Shown here piece after piece: positions 17,462 through 26,280 of a stretch of 64,000 nucleotides of DNA. Origin of the DNA: Mesorhizobium sp. Z1-4 (lineage in GTDB: Bacteria; Pseudomonadota; Alphaproteobacteria; Rhizobiales; Rhizobiaceae); contig NZ_RCIO01000001.1 in the NCBI RefSeq assembly GCF_004000235.1, positions 682,001 to 746,000 of the forward strand, read 5' to 3'. Position 1 is the first letter of the stretch, and each line of letters begins with the position of its first letter. The notes under the pieces were generated by a model. It was not told the DNA's origin and ran no database searches. It saw only the letters and a list, made by a program, of their open reading frames with translations. The position numbers and the translations under genes are program-made.

Positions 17462-17919
17462 CGCACTGTCACCGTCGCCTGATAGTTGCCGGAGGTGAAA
17501 CGGTCGCTGCCGCCCTTGGCGCCGACCAGATGCACGGTCACTGTCGAGAGGCCCGGATCGTTCAGCGTGGTGGAACCGCCCGTCTCGGCGACCGTGTGCG
17601 TGCCGGCGGCGGAGTAGGTCGGGGTCCAGGTGGTTGCCGAAATGTCAGCCGGTGGCGCGGTCACCACCGTGACCGGGTCGACGCTCAGATCGACACCACC
17701 GGTGGTTGCAAGCGTGACACTGCCCGACGCGCCGCCGCCAAGCTTCGAACTCAGCGTCTGCAGGTCCGGGCTCGCCACGAGCGTGCCGTTGGAGACGATG
17801 GTCAAAGTGCAGGTCGGCGCGATCGTGGCGTTGAACAGCACGTTCTGCGTCGCAGCTATCGCGCCTGCGCCAGCCAGGGCGATCGAGACAGTTGTTGCCA
17901 GAAACAGGCCGGCGCGCAT
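17452..17919 (-). CDS. Spore coat protein U (SCPU) domain secreted protein, first gene of cluster
   Basis: The 155-residue protein has a clear signal peptide from ATG 17919 (MRAGLFLATTVSIALAGAGAIAA). It contains an SCPU domain with NVLFNATIAPTCTLTIVSNG, a serine/glycine/threonine-rich strand region, VTVHLVGAKGG, and the terminal GNYQATVTVRCE. The longer in-frame GTG start at 17946 would spoil the signal peptide. A CtrA-type box lies about 55 bases upstream. Confidence 0.8.
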   Translation of the reverse strand: MRAGLFLATTVSIALAGAGAIAATQNVLFNATIAPTCTLTIVSNGTLVASPDLQTLSSKLGGGASGSVTLATTGGVDLSVDPVTVVTAPPADISATTWTPTYSAAGTHTVAETGGSTTLNDPGLSTVTVHLVGAKGGSDRFTSGNYQATVTVRCE

Positions 17920-17974
17920 TGTTTGCACTCTTAAGTTGTATATCAACCCTAGTGCAACCTTAGATATTTTATGG

Positions 17975-17989
17975 TTAAGCCATGGTTAA
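17975..17989. promoter_or_regulatory. Full CtrA-type binding site upstream of the SCPU cluster
   Basis: TTAA (17975-17978), seven bases, TTAA (17986-17989); read on the minus strand it is TTAA-N7-TTAAC, the full CtrA consensus. It lies in the 80-base gap upstream of the SCPU cluster and downstream of the Ada-like gene. The minus strand also shows TTAACCAT repeated at 11-base spacing. Confidence 0.5.
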
Positions 17990-17999
17990 AGCCGCGAGG

Positions 18000-18881
18000 T
18001 CACCCCGCGGCGAGTTGGCCTGCCTCCCAGCCCAGGATCGCGCGTTTGCGGGTCAGCCCCCAGTGATAGCCGGTCAGCGCGCCGGATTTGCCGAGCGCGC
18101 GGTGGCACGGCACGACAAAGGAAATCGGGTTCGCTCCCACCGCCGCGCCAACAGCGCGGCTTGCGCTCGGCGAACCGATGGTCTGGGCGATATCGGAATA
18201 GGCACAGGCCTTGCCCATCGGGATGCGCAGCAGCGCTTCCCACACCCGCACCTGAAAGTCGGTGCCGATGAGCACGACGCGCAGCGGTTCCTCCGAGCGC
18301 CAGCGGCCCGGTTCGAAGATGCGCGCCGCGTAAGGCTGTGTGGCCGAAAGGTCCTCGACATAACCGGCATTCGGCCAGCGGCCGCGCATGTCGTCCAGCG
18401 CAGCGCGCTCTTCGCCCGGATCGCAGAAGGCAAGACCGGCCAGGCCGCGGTCGGTGACCATCACGAGCGCAATGCCGAAAGGCGATACATGCCAGCCGTA
18501 GCGGATCACCAGACCTTCGCCGCGCAGCTTGTAGTCGCCAGGCGACATCGCCTCGTGGGTGACGAAGAGATCATGCAGGCGGCCCGGCCCAGACATGCCA
18601 AGTTCATAAGAGGCGTCAAGCAGCGGCATGCCTTCGCCGAGCAGCCGCCGCGCATGGTCCAGCGTGACCGCCTGCAGAAAGCTCTTCGGCGACAGCCCGG
18701 CCCAGCGGGTAAACAGCTTCTGCAACCCGGTCGGCGTTTCGCCGACATCGGCAGCGAGCTCTTCCAGCGAAGGCTGGTCGCGATAATCGAGGCTGATCTT
18801 CTCGATCACACGCCGCACGATCTCGTAGTCGATGCCTTCAGGCGTGATGTCGTTTTGAAGAATTGCTGTCATTGCGTTCAT
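18000..18881 (-). CDS. AraC-type HTH / O6-methylguanine-DNA methyltransferase (Ada-like)
   Basis: This 293-residue fusion has an AraC HTH domain (about 30-120), then the methyltransferase N-terminal region and the catalytic module with the acceptor Cys259 in FVVPCHRALG. The zinc-binding phosphotriester-repair domain of E. coli Ada is absent. It transfers alkyl groups from O6-methylguanine to itself and may regulate its own gene. ATG 18881 is preceded by AAGGAG at seven bases. A DUF2244 gene lies upstream on the same strand. Confidence 0.9.
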   Translation of the reverse strand: MNAMTAILQNDITPEGIDYEIVRRVIEKISLDYRDQPSLEELAADVGETPTGLQKLFTRWAGLSPKSFLQAVTLDHARRLLGEGMPLLDASYELGMSGPGRLHDLFVTHEAMSPGDYKLRGEGLVIRYGWHVSPFGIALVMVTDRGLAGLAFCDPGEERAALDDMRGRWPNAGYVEDLSATQPYAARIFEPGRWRSEEPLRVVLIGTDFQVRVWEALLRIPMGKACAYSDIAQTIGSPSASRAVGAAVGANPISFVVPCHRALGKSGALTGYHWGLTRKRAILGWEAGQLAAG

Positions 18882-18942
18882 GGTCGTTCTCCTTGTCCGC
18901 ACATATCGCGCGCATGAGAGCCGACCGCCACCCGATTCCTGA

Positions 18943-19428
18943 CTATCTGCCCTTTGCTGTCGCAAGAGCGCGGCCGAAGGCCGACGCAAAGCTTTCCCGG
19001 TCGTCCGGGTTGAGAAAACCGCCGATGGAGACCTGGCGTCCTTCGGCTTCGACCGCCATCCGGGTGATGCCGATCTCTTCATGGCGGCGCACCGAAAAAC
19101 GGGCCCAGAACGGGTTGAAACTGTGTGCCTCGGCGCGGCCGGACGGTGCAACCTTGCGGATGTCGAGGCTGGTGCGCGATACCGTCACTTCCTCGCGCGC
19201 CCTTGCGGCCCGATAATTCCAGCGGAAGGCGAAATAGATCGCCAGAACGTCCAGCCCGAAAAAACCGAAGACCGGCCAGGCTCCGATCCGCCAGAAGGCG
19301 ATGCCAATACCGATCCAGATCGCGATCAGCGCGCCCATCAGCACCGCAAAGCCCCGCTTGCCCAGCGAGCGGTGCGGTCTCAGCAGCGCGCTGAAAAGCG
19401 TTTCGTCGGCGGCATGACTTGTGGCCAT
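18943..19428 (-). CDS. DUF2244 family membrane protein
   Basis: The 161-residue protein has two adjacent transmembrane segments (about 26-68: GFAVLMGALIAIWIGIGIAF, then VFGFFGLDVLAIYFAF) and a soluble C-terminal domain (REEVTVSRTSLDIRKV, VSIGGFLNPDDRESFASAF). This is the DUF2244 layout, of unknown function. It often neighbours nth, which here is divergent, 21 bases away. ATG 19428 was chosen since the longer frame is antisense to nth. Confidence 0.82.
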   Translation of the reverse strand: MATSHAADETLFSALLRPHRSLGKRGFAVLMGALIAIWIGIGIAFWRIGAWPVFGFFGLDVLAIYFAFRWNYRAARAREEVTVSRTSLDIRKVAPSGRAEAHSFNPFWARFSVRRHEEIGITRMAVEAEGRQVSIGGFLNPDDRESFASAFGRALATAKGR

Positions 19429-19449
19429 AACCCGGATTATAGAGGGCGC

Positions 19450-20220
19450 ATGACAAAGCCCAAGACCAAAAGACAGCCTGCGGCAAAAACCACCGCACAA
19501 CGCAGCGGCGCCAAATCCAAGCCGAGGCAGCGGCGCGCGCCTGCCACACGCTACAGCCCGGCGGAGATCGAGGAGATCTTCCGCCGCTTTTCGGTGCAGC
19601 GGCCCGAACCGAAGGGCGAGCTGGAGCACGTCAACGCATTTACGCTGCTGGTGGCGGTGGTGCTGTCGGCGCAAGCAACCGATATCGGCGTCAACCGCGC
19701 CACGCGCGCGCTGTTTGAAATCGCCGAAACGCCTCAGAAGATGGCGGCGCTCGGCGAGGAAAAGGTCGGCGAACACATCCGCACCATCGGGCTGTGGCGC
19801 AACAAGGCGAAAAACGTCATCGCGCTGTCACAGTCGCTGATCGCGGAACATAACAGCGAGGTGCCGGCCGACCGCGATTTGCTGACCAGACTGCCCGGCG
19901 TCGGGCGCAAGACCGCGAATGTCGTGCTCAACATGGCGTTCGGCCAGCCGACAATGGCGGTCGACACCCACATTCTGCGCATTGGCAACCGGCTTGGCCT
20001 CGCGCCCGGCAAGACGCCAGAACAGGTGGAAGCGACGCTGGTTCGCGTAATCCCCGAATATTATCTGCGCCACGCCCATCACTGGCTCATCCTGCACGGG
20101 CGCTATGTCTGCAAGGCGCGCAAGCCCGACTGCGAAGCCTGCGTCATCGCCGATATCTGCAAATGGCCGGAGAAAAGCTGCAACAGCCCGGCACCGCTGG
20201 TGGAGCTTCAAACCCCGTAG
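19450..20220 (+). CDS. nth: Endonuclease III
   Basis: The 256-residue DNA glycosylase/AP lyase has a helix-hairpin-helix LPGVGRKTANVVLNMAFG with the catalytic Lys, the catalytic Asp in AVDTHILRI, and a C-terminal [4Fe-4S] motif C-x6-C-x2-C-x5-C. It removes oxidised pyrimidines. The first 30 residues are a basic Lys/Arg-rich tail longer than in E. coli. GAGGG precedes ATG 19450. Its end overlaps the convergent DUF2214 gene by 13 bases. Confidence 0.95.
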   Translation: MTKPKTKRQPAAKTTAQRSGAKSKPRQRRAPATRYSPAEIEEIFRRFSVQRPEPKGELEHVNAFTLLVAVVLSAQATDIGVNRATRALFEIAETPQKMAALGEEKVGEHIRTIGLWRNKAKNVIALSQSLIAEHNSEVPADRDLLTRLPGVGRKTANVVLNMAFGQPTMAVDTHILRIGNRLGLAPGKTPEQVEATLVRVIPEYYLRHAHHWLILHGRYVCKARKPDCEACVIADICKWPEKSCNSPAPLVELQTP

Positions 20221-20657
20221 CCGCGGGCCATCATCGCCGCGAAGCCGATCACCAGGGCGAGCACCAGCACCTCCAGCCAGAGATAGCGGCGGGTCGCCGC
20301 GATTTCGGCTTCGGGTACGGCATAGTCGGGCTCAGCTGCCGCCCTGTTCCAGCGAATGATACGCAAAGTGGGCGGAACGGAGAGCAGCCCGACGATCAGG
20401 AAGGCGCCCATCTTGGCCCAGAATACGTGATTGTAGACGTAATATTCCCAGCCCTTCAGCCCGAAATAGACACGGGCCACGCCGACGACGATGATCGCGC
20501 CGGCCAGTGCGCCGTAATAGCGGTCGATGCCGCCAAGCAGTTTCAGTTGGCGCCGGCCGATTCCCGGCCGCAGCAGCGCAATTTCGGCGGCAAGAAGTGC
20601 TGCGATCACAAACACCAGCCAATGGTGCAGGACAGCAAGTAGCAGGTCCGTCGTCAT
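20208..20657 (-). CDS. DUF2214 family membrane protein
   Basis: This 149-residue protein has four predicted transmembrane segments (about 4-26, 47-66, 79-98, 125-147) and the conserved RYYGALAGAIIVVGVARVYFG and FWAKMGAFLIVGLLSVPPT segments of DUF2214. Function is unknown. ATG 20657 is preceded by a GGGAGGGG ribosome binding site. It follows the EI24 gene on the same strand by 29 bases. Confidence 0.85.
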   Translation of the reverse strand: MTTDLLLAVLHHWLVFVIAALLAAEIALLRPGIGRRQLKLLGGIDRYYGALAGAIIVVGVARVYFGLKGWEYYVYNHVFWAKMGAFLIVGLLSVPPTLRIIRWNRAAAEPDYAVPEAEIAATRRYLWLEVLVLALVIGFAAMMARGYGV

Positions 20658-20686
20658 TTTCCCCTCCCCGGCCCTTGGGCCAACGT

Positions 20687-21403
20687 CTAGGCCCGCGCGC
20701 GCGAACGCTCCGCAGCCGACACCATCTTGTGCAGATGAACCATCATCGCCGCTGCAAACAGCGGCGTCAGCAGATTGACCAGCGGTATGGCCATGAAGGC
20801 CGCGATCACGATACCGGCCAGAAACACCGTGCCGCCATTGCGCCGGCGCATCGCCTTGGCGTCGGGTTCGGAACGGAAACGCATCGCCGCGAATTCGAAG
20901 AATTCACGCCCCAGCAGATAGCCGTTAACGAGGAAAAACGCCGCGATATTGACGCCGGGCACCAGAAGCAGAAGCAAGGCGCCGAGATTGGCGAGAAGCA
21001 CGACCCCCAGAAATTTCGCCGAAAGCACGATGCCGCGCACAAGCGGTACCGCCTTGCCGGGCGGGTCCTGCGGATAATCCCGCGCCTCCACCACTTGCGC
21101 CACATCGTCGATGAAAAGGCCCGCAATCGCCGCCGTTACGGGCGCGATCAGGAATGCCAGTCCGACGGCAATGCCCAGTGAGGCAGCAACACCCGCCAGC
21201 ACGCCGAACCAGCTCGTCCAGTCGGGCATGCTGGGCAAAAACGCGTCGATCCACGGGAATACAAAGCCGGTGAGCACACCGCGCAACGCCAGCCAGGCCA
21301 GCACCAGCAAAAGCAGCGTCAGGCCCAGCGACTTGAAGAACACGCCGCGGAATTCCGGCGTGAGCAGGCGCGAAACTGCGGCGCGCGCGGCGTCTAGGAT
21401 CAT
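20687..21403 (-). CDS. EI24-domain membrane protein (CysZ-like)
   Basis: This protein of about 238 residues has four to five hydrophobic segments and the EI24/CysZ hallmark region (FLVNGYLLGREFFEFAAMR, FRSEPDAKAMRRRNGGTVFLAGIVIAAFMAIPLVNLLTPLFAAAMMVHL). CysZ of enterics imports sulfate; alphaproteobacterial EI24 proteins are less characterised, so the substrate is open. ATG 21403 (MILDAARAAVSRLL) has GGGAG eight bases upstream; an in-frame start nine codons earlier is possible. Confidence 0.8.
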   Translation of the reverse strand: MILDAARAAVSRLLTPEFRGVFFKSLGLTLLLLVLAWLALRGVLTGFVFPWIDAFLPSMPDWTSWFGVLAGVAASLGIAVGLAFLIAPVTAAIAGLFIDDVAQVVEARDYPQDPPGKAVPLVRGIVLSAKFLGVVLLANLGALLLLLVPGVNIAAFFLVNGYLLGREFFEFAAMRFRSEPDAKAMRRRNGGTVFLAGIVIAAFMAIPLVNLLTPLFAAAMMVHLHKMVSAAERSRARA

Positions 21404-21531
21404 CGACAGGCTCCCTTTTGCGTTTTGCACATAGGTGCGCCAACGGGCCGCTGCAACGCGCGGGTTTGCAAATGCCGGTCCAGCGGCTAAACCCGCGCGG
21501 GGATTTTCACTGCCACCGCCCGGAGACCTTC

Positions 21532-22524
21532 ATGGCCAAGTATGACGTGCTGTGCATCGGCAACGCGATTGTCGACATCATTGCGCGCTGCGACGAGACG
21601 TTTCTCGCCGACCACGGCATCATCAAAGGGGCGATGAACCTGATCGACGCCGAACGCGCCGAACTGCTCTACAGCCATATGGGACCCGCGATCGAGGCCT
21701 CGGGCGGAAGTGCCGGCAACACGGCGGCCGGCATTGCGAGCTTCGGCGGCAAGGCGGCCTATTTCGGCAAGGTGTGCAACGATCACCTGGGCCATATTTT
21801 CGCGCATGACATCCGCGCGCAGGGTGTTGCGTTCGACACCCGGCCTCTCGACAGCGAACCGCCGACCGCAAGGTCGATGATCTTCGTCACGCCGGACGGC
21901 GAACGCTCGATGAACACCTATCTGGGAGCCTGCGTGGAGCTCGGCCCCGATGACGTGGAGGTCGAAAAAGCCAGCGGCTCCAAGGTGGTCTATTTCGAGG
22001 GCTATCTCTGGGATCCGCCGCTTGCCAAGGAAGCGATCCGCATGACGGCGCGCCATGCGCACGGCGCCGGGCACGAAGTGGCCATGACGCTGTCCGATCC
22101 GTTTTGCGTCGACCGCTACCGGGGCGAATTCCTGGAGCTGATGAGGTCGGGAACCGTCGACATCGTGTTCGCCAATGAGAGCGAACTGATATCGCTTTAC
22201 CAGACGTCGTCATTCGAGGAGGCGCTGAAACTCGTTGCCGGCGACTGCAAGCTTGCCGCAGTCACACGCTCCGAAAAGGGCTCGGTCGTGGTGCGCGGCG
22301 ATCAGAAGGTCGTGGTCGACGCCATCGAAATTTCAGAGCTGGTCGACACCACGGGTGCCGGCGACCTTTACGCGGCCGGGTTCCTCTATGGCTACACGCA
22401 AAACCGTAGCCTGGCCGATTGCGGCAAGCTCGGTTCGCTGGCTGCCGGCCTCGTGATCCAGCAGATCGGCCCGCGTCCGCGCCAGAATCTGCTCCAGGAA
22501 GCCGAACAGCGCGGACTGGTCTAG
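21532..22524 (+). CDS. PfkB-family adenosine kinase
   Basis: The 330-residue sugar kinase resembles the adenosine kinase branch found in rhizobia: MAKYDVLCIGNAIVDIIARCDE, ASGGSAGNTAAGIASFGGKAAYFGK, and the PfkB C-terminal signature DTTGAGDLYAAGFLYG with the catalytic Asp. It phosphorylates adenosine to AMP in salvage. ATG 21532 gives the family start. It ends four bases inside the convergent TRIC gene. Confidence 0.85.
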   Translation: MAKYDVLCIGNAIVDIIARCDETFLADHGIIKGAMNLIDAERAELLYSHMGPAIEASGGSAGNTAAGIASFGGKAAYFGKVCNDHLGHIFAHDIRAQGVAFDTRPLDSEPPTARSMIFVTPDGERSMNTYLGACVELGPDDVEVEKASGSKVVYFEGYLWDPPLAKEAIRMTARHAHGAGHEVAMTLSDPFCVDRYRGEFLELMRSGTVDIVFANESELISLYQTSSFEEALKLVAGDCKLAAVTRSEKGSVVVRGDQKVVVDAIEISELVDTTGAGDLYAAGFLYGYTQNRSLADCGKLGSLAAGLVIQQIGPRPRQNLLQEAEQRGLV

Positions 22525-23153
22525 GGAATATCCTCCGGCCTGCGGCCCGGCCGGCTGCGGTAGGGCGGGATAGACCAGCCGAAACGCAACGCTCCGCCCC
22601 GGATCGCGAACGCGGCGGCGAACCCGAGCAAGGCCGACAGAAAGAGCTCGACATCGAATATCGCGGCCGTCGTGTAGACACCGGCACCGGCAAGTGCTGC
22701 CGTGACATAGATTTCCGGCCGCAAAAGTACACTTTGCTCACCAGCCAGCATGTCGCGCAGAACGCCTCCGAAAGTGGCGGTCAGCACCCCGGTCACCACC
22801 GCGACCAGCGGCGAGCCCGTCAAGGTCAGCCCCTTCCAGGCGCCAAACACGCAATAGGCGGAGATGCCCACCGCATCGAGCCACAGGAGGAGTTTGTAGC
22901 GCGACTCAAAAAGATGCGCAGTGAAAAAGACGGCGACCGCAACCACCGCCGGTATGATCAGATAGTCGGTGTTCTCGACCCAGAAAACCGGCGCGTCGAG
23001 CACGATGTCGCGCAAGGTGCCGCCGCCGATCGCGGTCACGCCGGCAAAGAACAGGAAGCCGACAATGTCGAGCTCCTTGCGCGAGGCAGCCAGCGCGCCC
23101 GTCGCAGCAAACACGGCAATGCCCGCATAGTCGAAAAAGACGATAGGATTCAT
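22521..23153 (-). CDS. Trimeric intracellular cation (TRIC) channel family protein
   Basis: This 210-residue membrane protein has seven hydrophobic helices and the duplicated UPF0126/TRIC signatures: GVTAIGGGTLRDIVL in the first half and GVLTATFGGVLRDMLAGE in the second. Bacterial TRIC homologues are potassium-permeable trimers. The C-terminal tail (PPYRSRPGRRPEDIP) is basic and soluble. It is convergent with the adenosine kinase gene. Confidence 0.9.
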   Translation of the reverse strand: MNPIVFFDYAGIAVFAATGALAASRKELDIVGFLFFAGVTAIGGGTLRDIVLDAPVFWVENTDYLIIPAVVAVAVFFTAHLFESRYKLLLWLDAVGISAYCVFGAWKGLTLTGSPLVAVVTGVLTATFGGVLRDMLAGEQSVLLRPEIYVTAALAGAGVYTTAAIFDVELFLSALLGFAAAFAIRGGALRFGWSIPPYRSRPGRRPEDIP

Positions 23154-23212
23154 GCGCCCCTCCGCGGCCTTTAGTAACCGAGAGGTGGCGCTGACGGTAG
23201 TCAGGACGTCGT

Positions 23213-23869
23213 TCAGGCGTCCTTTTCGGCTTCCGGCGCGGGCGGGCCGGGTTCGGCTGCCTCTGCGGCTTTCGGTCCGCCCTTGGATACGCCGACCATG
23301 GCAGGGCGCAGTACGCGGTCGCCGATCACATAGCCGGTCTGGACCACCTGCACGACCGTGTTCGACGCCACGTCCTCGCGCGGCACCTCGAACATTGCCT
23401 GGTGGAAATTCGGATCGAACCTCTCGCCTTCGGGATCGAGCTTCTTCACGCCGTGACGTTCCAATGTCGAATGCATTGCACGCTCGGTCATCTCCACGCC
23501 CTCGATCAGCGCGGTGAACCCCTGATCGCCCGCTTCGCGCGCTTCCTGTGGAATCGCCTCGATAGCGCGGCGCAGATTGTCGGAAACCGACAGCATGTCG
23601 CGGGCGAAATTCGCAATCGCATAATTGCGCGCATCATGAACGTCGCGGGTGGTACGGCGGCGCAGGTTTTCCATCTCCGCCGCGGCGCGCAGCCGCGCGT
23701 CCTTCAGCTCCTCGTTTTCAGCCATCAGGCGCAACAGCACCTCGTGATCGTCCACGGGCGCTTCCGCCGCTTCGGCGGCGGCGTTGGCTTCCGAAACAGA
23801 CGCCTCGGTGTATTCCTCGTTCATATCGTCCTTGCCGGGCGCAGGCTTGTTGTTGGGCTCGTCGCTCAT
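23213..23869 (-). CDS. grpE: Nucleotide exchange factor GrpE
   Basis: The protein is about 218 residues: an acidic disordered start, a long coiled coil ([37 protein letters not shown]) and the beta domain with [31 protein letters not shown]. It releases ADP from DnaK. ATG 23869 gives the usual start [11 protein letters not shown] 23881 is four codons upstream. A small monooxygenase gene separates it from hrcA, whereas the common order is hrcA-grpE. Confidence 0.93.
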   Translation of the reverse strand: MSDEPNNKPAPGKDDMNEEYTEASVSEANAAAEAAEAPVDDHEVLLRLMAENEELKDARLRAAAEMENLRRRTTRDVHDARNYAIANFARDMLSVSDNLRRAIEAIPQEAREAGDQGFTALIEGVEMTERAMHSTLERHGVKKLDPEGERFDPNFHQAMFEVPREDVASNTVVQVVQTGYVIGDRVLRPAMVGVSKGGPKAAEAAEPGPPAPEAEKDA

Positions 23870-23992
23870 CGCCTCGTCCATTATCTCGGGAGTTGTCACA
23901 TTTGCGCCCGATATCGAGGTTCGGCGCACGAAAATCAAGAGCAGGTGGGCCCGGGACGGCGAGCGCGAGGCAGATCGCCCGAGAGACAGCTT

Positions 23993-24292
23993 CTAACCGG
24001 GCGGAAGCCCCGCGCCGCCAAGCGGCGCAGTCACGATCTGGCTTTCAAAGCCGGCGATCAGCGGACGCCCCACCGCGATCGCGGCCTGAACTTCGGGAAG
24101 CTGGAGCGAGGCGCGGTGGCTGGTTTCGTCCTGCCAGACCTCGGTGATCCACAACGCATCGGTGTCCACGACATCGTTTGCGATGATATAGCTCAGGCAG
24201 CCGGGCATGGTGTCGGTGCCCTGAAGCAGAATTGCCGCCAGTTCGTCGCGTTTGCCGGGCTGCGCCCGCATCTTGCCAATCAGACCGTACAT
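23993..24292 (-). CDS. Putative quinol monooxygenase (ABM domain)
   Basis: This 99-residue single antibiotic-biosynthesis-monooxygenase domain reads MYGLIGKMRAQPGKRDELAAILL, GCLSYIIANDVVDTDALWITEVWQDETSHRASLQLPEV. YgiN-type members oxidise quinols or act in haem or aromatic metabolism, usually as dimers; the substrate here is unknown. It lies 20 bases downstream of hrcA on the same strand and so may share its transcript. Confidence 0.8.
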   Translation of the reverse strand: MYGLIGKMRAQPGKRDELAAILLQGTDTMPGCLSYIIANDVVDTDALWITEVWQDETSHRASLQLPEVQAAIAVGRPLIAGFESQIVTAPLGGAGLPPG

Positions 24293-24312
24293 TTCGTCCT
24301 CGCAAATGGAAG

Positions 24313-25383
24313 TCAGCGCAACAGCCGCGAAATCACCTGTGCGGTGTAGTCCACCATCGGCACAATACGCGCATAGTTCAACCTGGTCGGCCCGATGACG
24401 CCCAATGCGCCAATGACGCGTGAATCCTGATCCCGGTATGGCGCGACCACCAGCGACGAACCCGACAGCGAAAACAGCTTGTTTTCGGAACCGATGAAGA
24501 TGCGCACGCCGGCACCGCCCTCGGCGAGATCGAGAAGCTGAATCAGTCCTTCCTTGGTCTCCAGATCCTCAAACAGATGGCGCAGCAGGTCGAGATCGGC
24601 CCCATCGCCGATATTCTGGAGCAGATTGGCGCGCCCGCGCACGATCAGCCGTGCAGGTGCAGCTCCTTCCGCGCCGGCCCAGACCGCCAGACCGCGTTCC
24701 ACAAGGTCCTGCGACAGCTCATCGAGAGCAGCGCGGGTTTCGTCCTTCAGCCGCGCTATCTCCTGCCTGGCCTCGGCCAGCGTGCGGCCGCGAATATGCG
24801 CGTTGAGGAAGTTCGACGCCTCATGCAGCTGCGACAGCGTCACGCCCACCGGCAGGTCGAGCACGCGGTTTTCGACATCGCCATTCTGTGCAACCAGCAC
24901 GGCCAGAGCCTTGCCGGGTTCGAGCTGGATAAACTCGATGTGCTTCAGCGCGAGTTCGCTTTTCGACGCCAGCACAAGACCTGCGCCGCGCGACATGCCC
25001 GACAGCATCTGGCTCGCCTCGGTCAGCATGTGCTCCAGCGTGCGGCCATTGCCGGAGGCCAGCACCTGCGCCTCGATGACGCGGCGTTCCTCGTCGGAAA
25101 GATCGCCGATTTCCATGAAGGCATCGATGAAGAAACGCAGGCCAAGCTGCGTCGGCAGGCGGCCGGCGGAAATGTGCGGCGAATAGATGAGACCGAGCTG
25201 TTCGAGATCGCTCATCACATTGCGCACGGTGGCCGGCGACAGCGACTGCGGCAACAGGCGCGACAGGTTGCGCGAACCCAGCGGGTCGCCGTCGCGCAGA
25301 TAGTTTTCCACGATCGCCCGGAAAATCTCGCGCGAGCGCTGGTCAAGCAGCTGGGCGCCGGGCTCGGTCGCTGGCATCGTCAT
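24313..25383 (-). CDS. hrcA: Heat-inducible transcription repressor HrcA
   Basis: The 356-residue repressor has an N-terminal winged helix (RSREIFRAIVENYLRDGDPLGSRNLSR, SPATVRNVMSDLEQLGLI, SAGRLPTQLGLRFFIDAFM) and the GAF-like central domain ending IGPTRLNYARIVPMVDYTAQ. It represses groESL and related operons through CIRCE sites. ATG 25383 was chosen because the predicted promoter -10 (25416-25421) leaves the alternative upstream ATG 25413 too close to the transcription start. No CIRCE inverted repeat was found in its own upstream region. Confidence 0.93.
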   Translation of the reverse strand: MTMPATEPGAQLLDQRSREIFRAIVENYLRDGDPLGSRNLSRLLPQSLSPATVRNVMSDLEQLGLIYSPHISAGRLPTQLGLRFFIDAFMEIGDLSDEERRVIEAQVLASGNGRTLEHMLTEASQMLSGMSRGAGLVLASKSELALKHIEFIQLEPGKALAVLVAQNGDVENRVLDLPVGVTLSQLHEASNFLNAHIRGRTLAEARQEIARLKDETRAALDELSQDLVERGLAVWAGAEGAAPARLIVRGRANLLQNIGDGADLDLLRHLFEDLETKEGLIQLLDLAEGGAGVRIFIGSENKLFSLSGSSLVVAPYRDQDSRVIGALGVIGPTRLNYARIVPMVDYTAQVISRLLR

Positions 25384-25415
25384 GCGTGGTGCTCGAAATT
25401 CGACATGTGACAAAG

Positions 25416-25443
25416 ATATAGACGGGCATTGGAGGCACGCAAG
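25416..25443 (-). promoter_or_regulatory. Candidate promoter for hrcA
   Basis: On the minus strand CTTGCG (25443-25438) is followed by 16 bases and CTATAT (25421-25416), matching the rhizobial housekeeping form CTTGAC/CTATAT at most positions. Confidence 0.45.
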
Positions 25444-25551
25444 CGCCGCGGTTCCGGCATCGTGCCGGTATTTGAGCTGTTTGGCTTTGCATCGCCGGGC
25501 ACGTGAGCTACAAGCCCCCGCCTAAATCAATGACAGCGGGTGAACCTGAAA

Positions 25552-26268
25552 ATGCGGCCATCGGGGCGAAAAGCCGACGAAATGCGCGCCATCTCTTTCG
25601 AGCGCAACATCTCCAAACACGCGGAAGGCTCCTGCCTCGTCAAATTCGGCGACACGCAAGTTCTGTGCACCGCCAGCCTGGAGGAGCGCGTGCCGCCATG
25701 GCTGCGCAATGCCGGCAAGGGCTGGGTGACGGCCGAATACGGCATGCTGCCGCGCTCCACCGGCGACCGGATGCGGCGCGAGGCTTCTAGCGGCAAGCAG
25801 GGCGGGCGAACGCTCGAAATCCAGCGCCTGATCGGCCGTTCGCTGCGCGCGGTGGTCGATTTGAAACAGCTCGGCGAAGTGCAGATCACCGTCGACTGCG
25901 ATGTCATCCAGGCCGACGGCGGCACACGGACCGCCGCAATCACTGGCGGCTTTGTCGCGCTTCACGACTGCATCTCGTGGATGGAACAGCGCAAGATGAC
26001 CACCGTACAGCATGTCATCAAAGACCATGTAGCGGCGATCTCCTGCGGCATATCCAATGGCGAAGCGGTCATCGACCTCGATTATATCGAGGACTCAGCC
26101 GCAGAGACCGACGCCAATTTCGTGATGACCGGCAAGGGCGGCATCGTCGAGGTTCAGGGCACCGCGGAAGGCGAGCCGTTTTCGGAAGACCAGTTCAACC
26201 AGCTCATGGCAATGGCGAAAACCGGCATTGCGCGCCTCGTCGACCTGCAGAAGATGGCGCTCGGTTAG
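25552..26268 (+). CDS. rph: Ribonuclease PH
   Basis: This 238-residue phosphorolytic exoribonuclease trims tRNA 3' ends. It has [19 protein letters not shown] at the start, the catalytic-face RxxxR segment ([12 protein letters not shown]), and [22 protein letters not shown]. The length is exactly that of the family when ATG 25552 is used; a GTG four codons upstream is less likely. Divergence from hrcA is the standard alphaproteobacterial arrangement. It leads a plus-strand run with the VOC gene, rdgB and hemW. Confidence 0.95.
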   Translation: MRPSGRKADEMRAISFERNISKHAEGSCLVKFGDTQVLCTASLEERVPPWLRNAGKGWVTAEYGMLPRSTGDRMRREASSGKQGGRTLEIQRLIGRSLRAVVDLKQLGEVQITVDCDVIQADGGTRTAAITGGFVALHDCISWMEQRKMTTVQHVIKDHVAAISCGISNGEAVIDLDYIEDSAAETDANFVMTGKGGIVEVQGTAEGEPFSEDQFNQLMAMAKTGIARLVDLQKMALG

Positions 26269-26280
26269 GCTCAAGCGGCC

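Noticed and set aside
25384-25551. CIRCE element between hrcA and rph
   Set aside because: No TTAGCACTC-N9-GAGTGCTAA-like inverted repeat is present.
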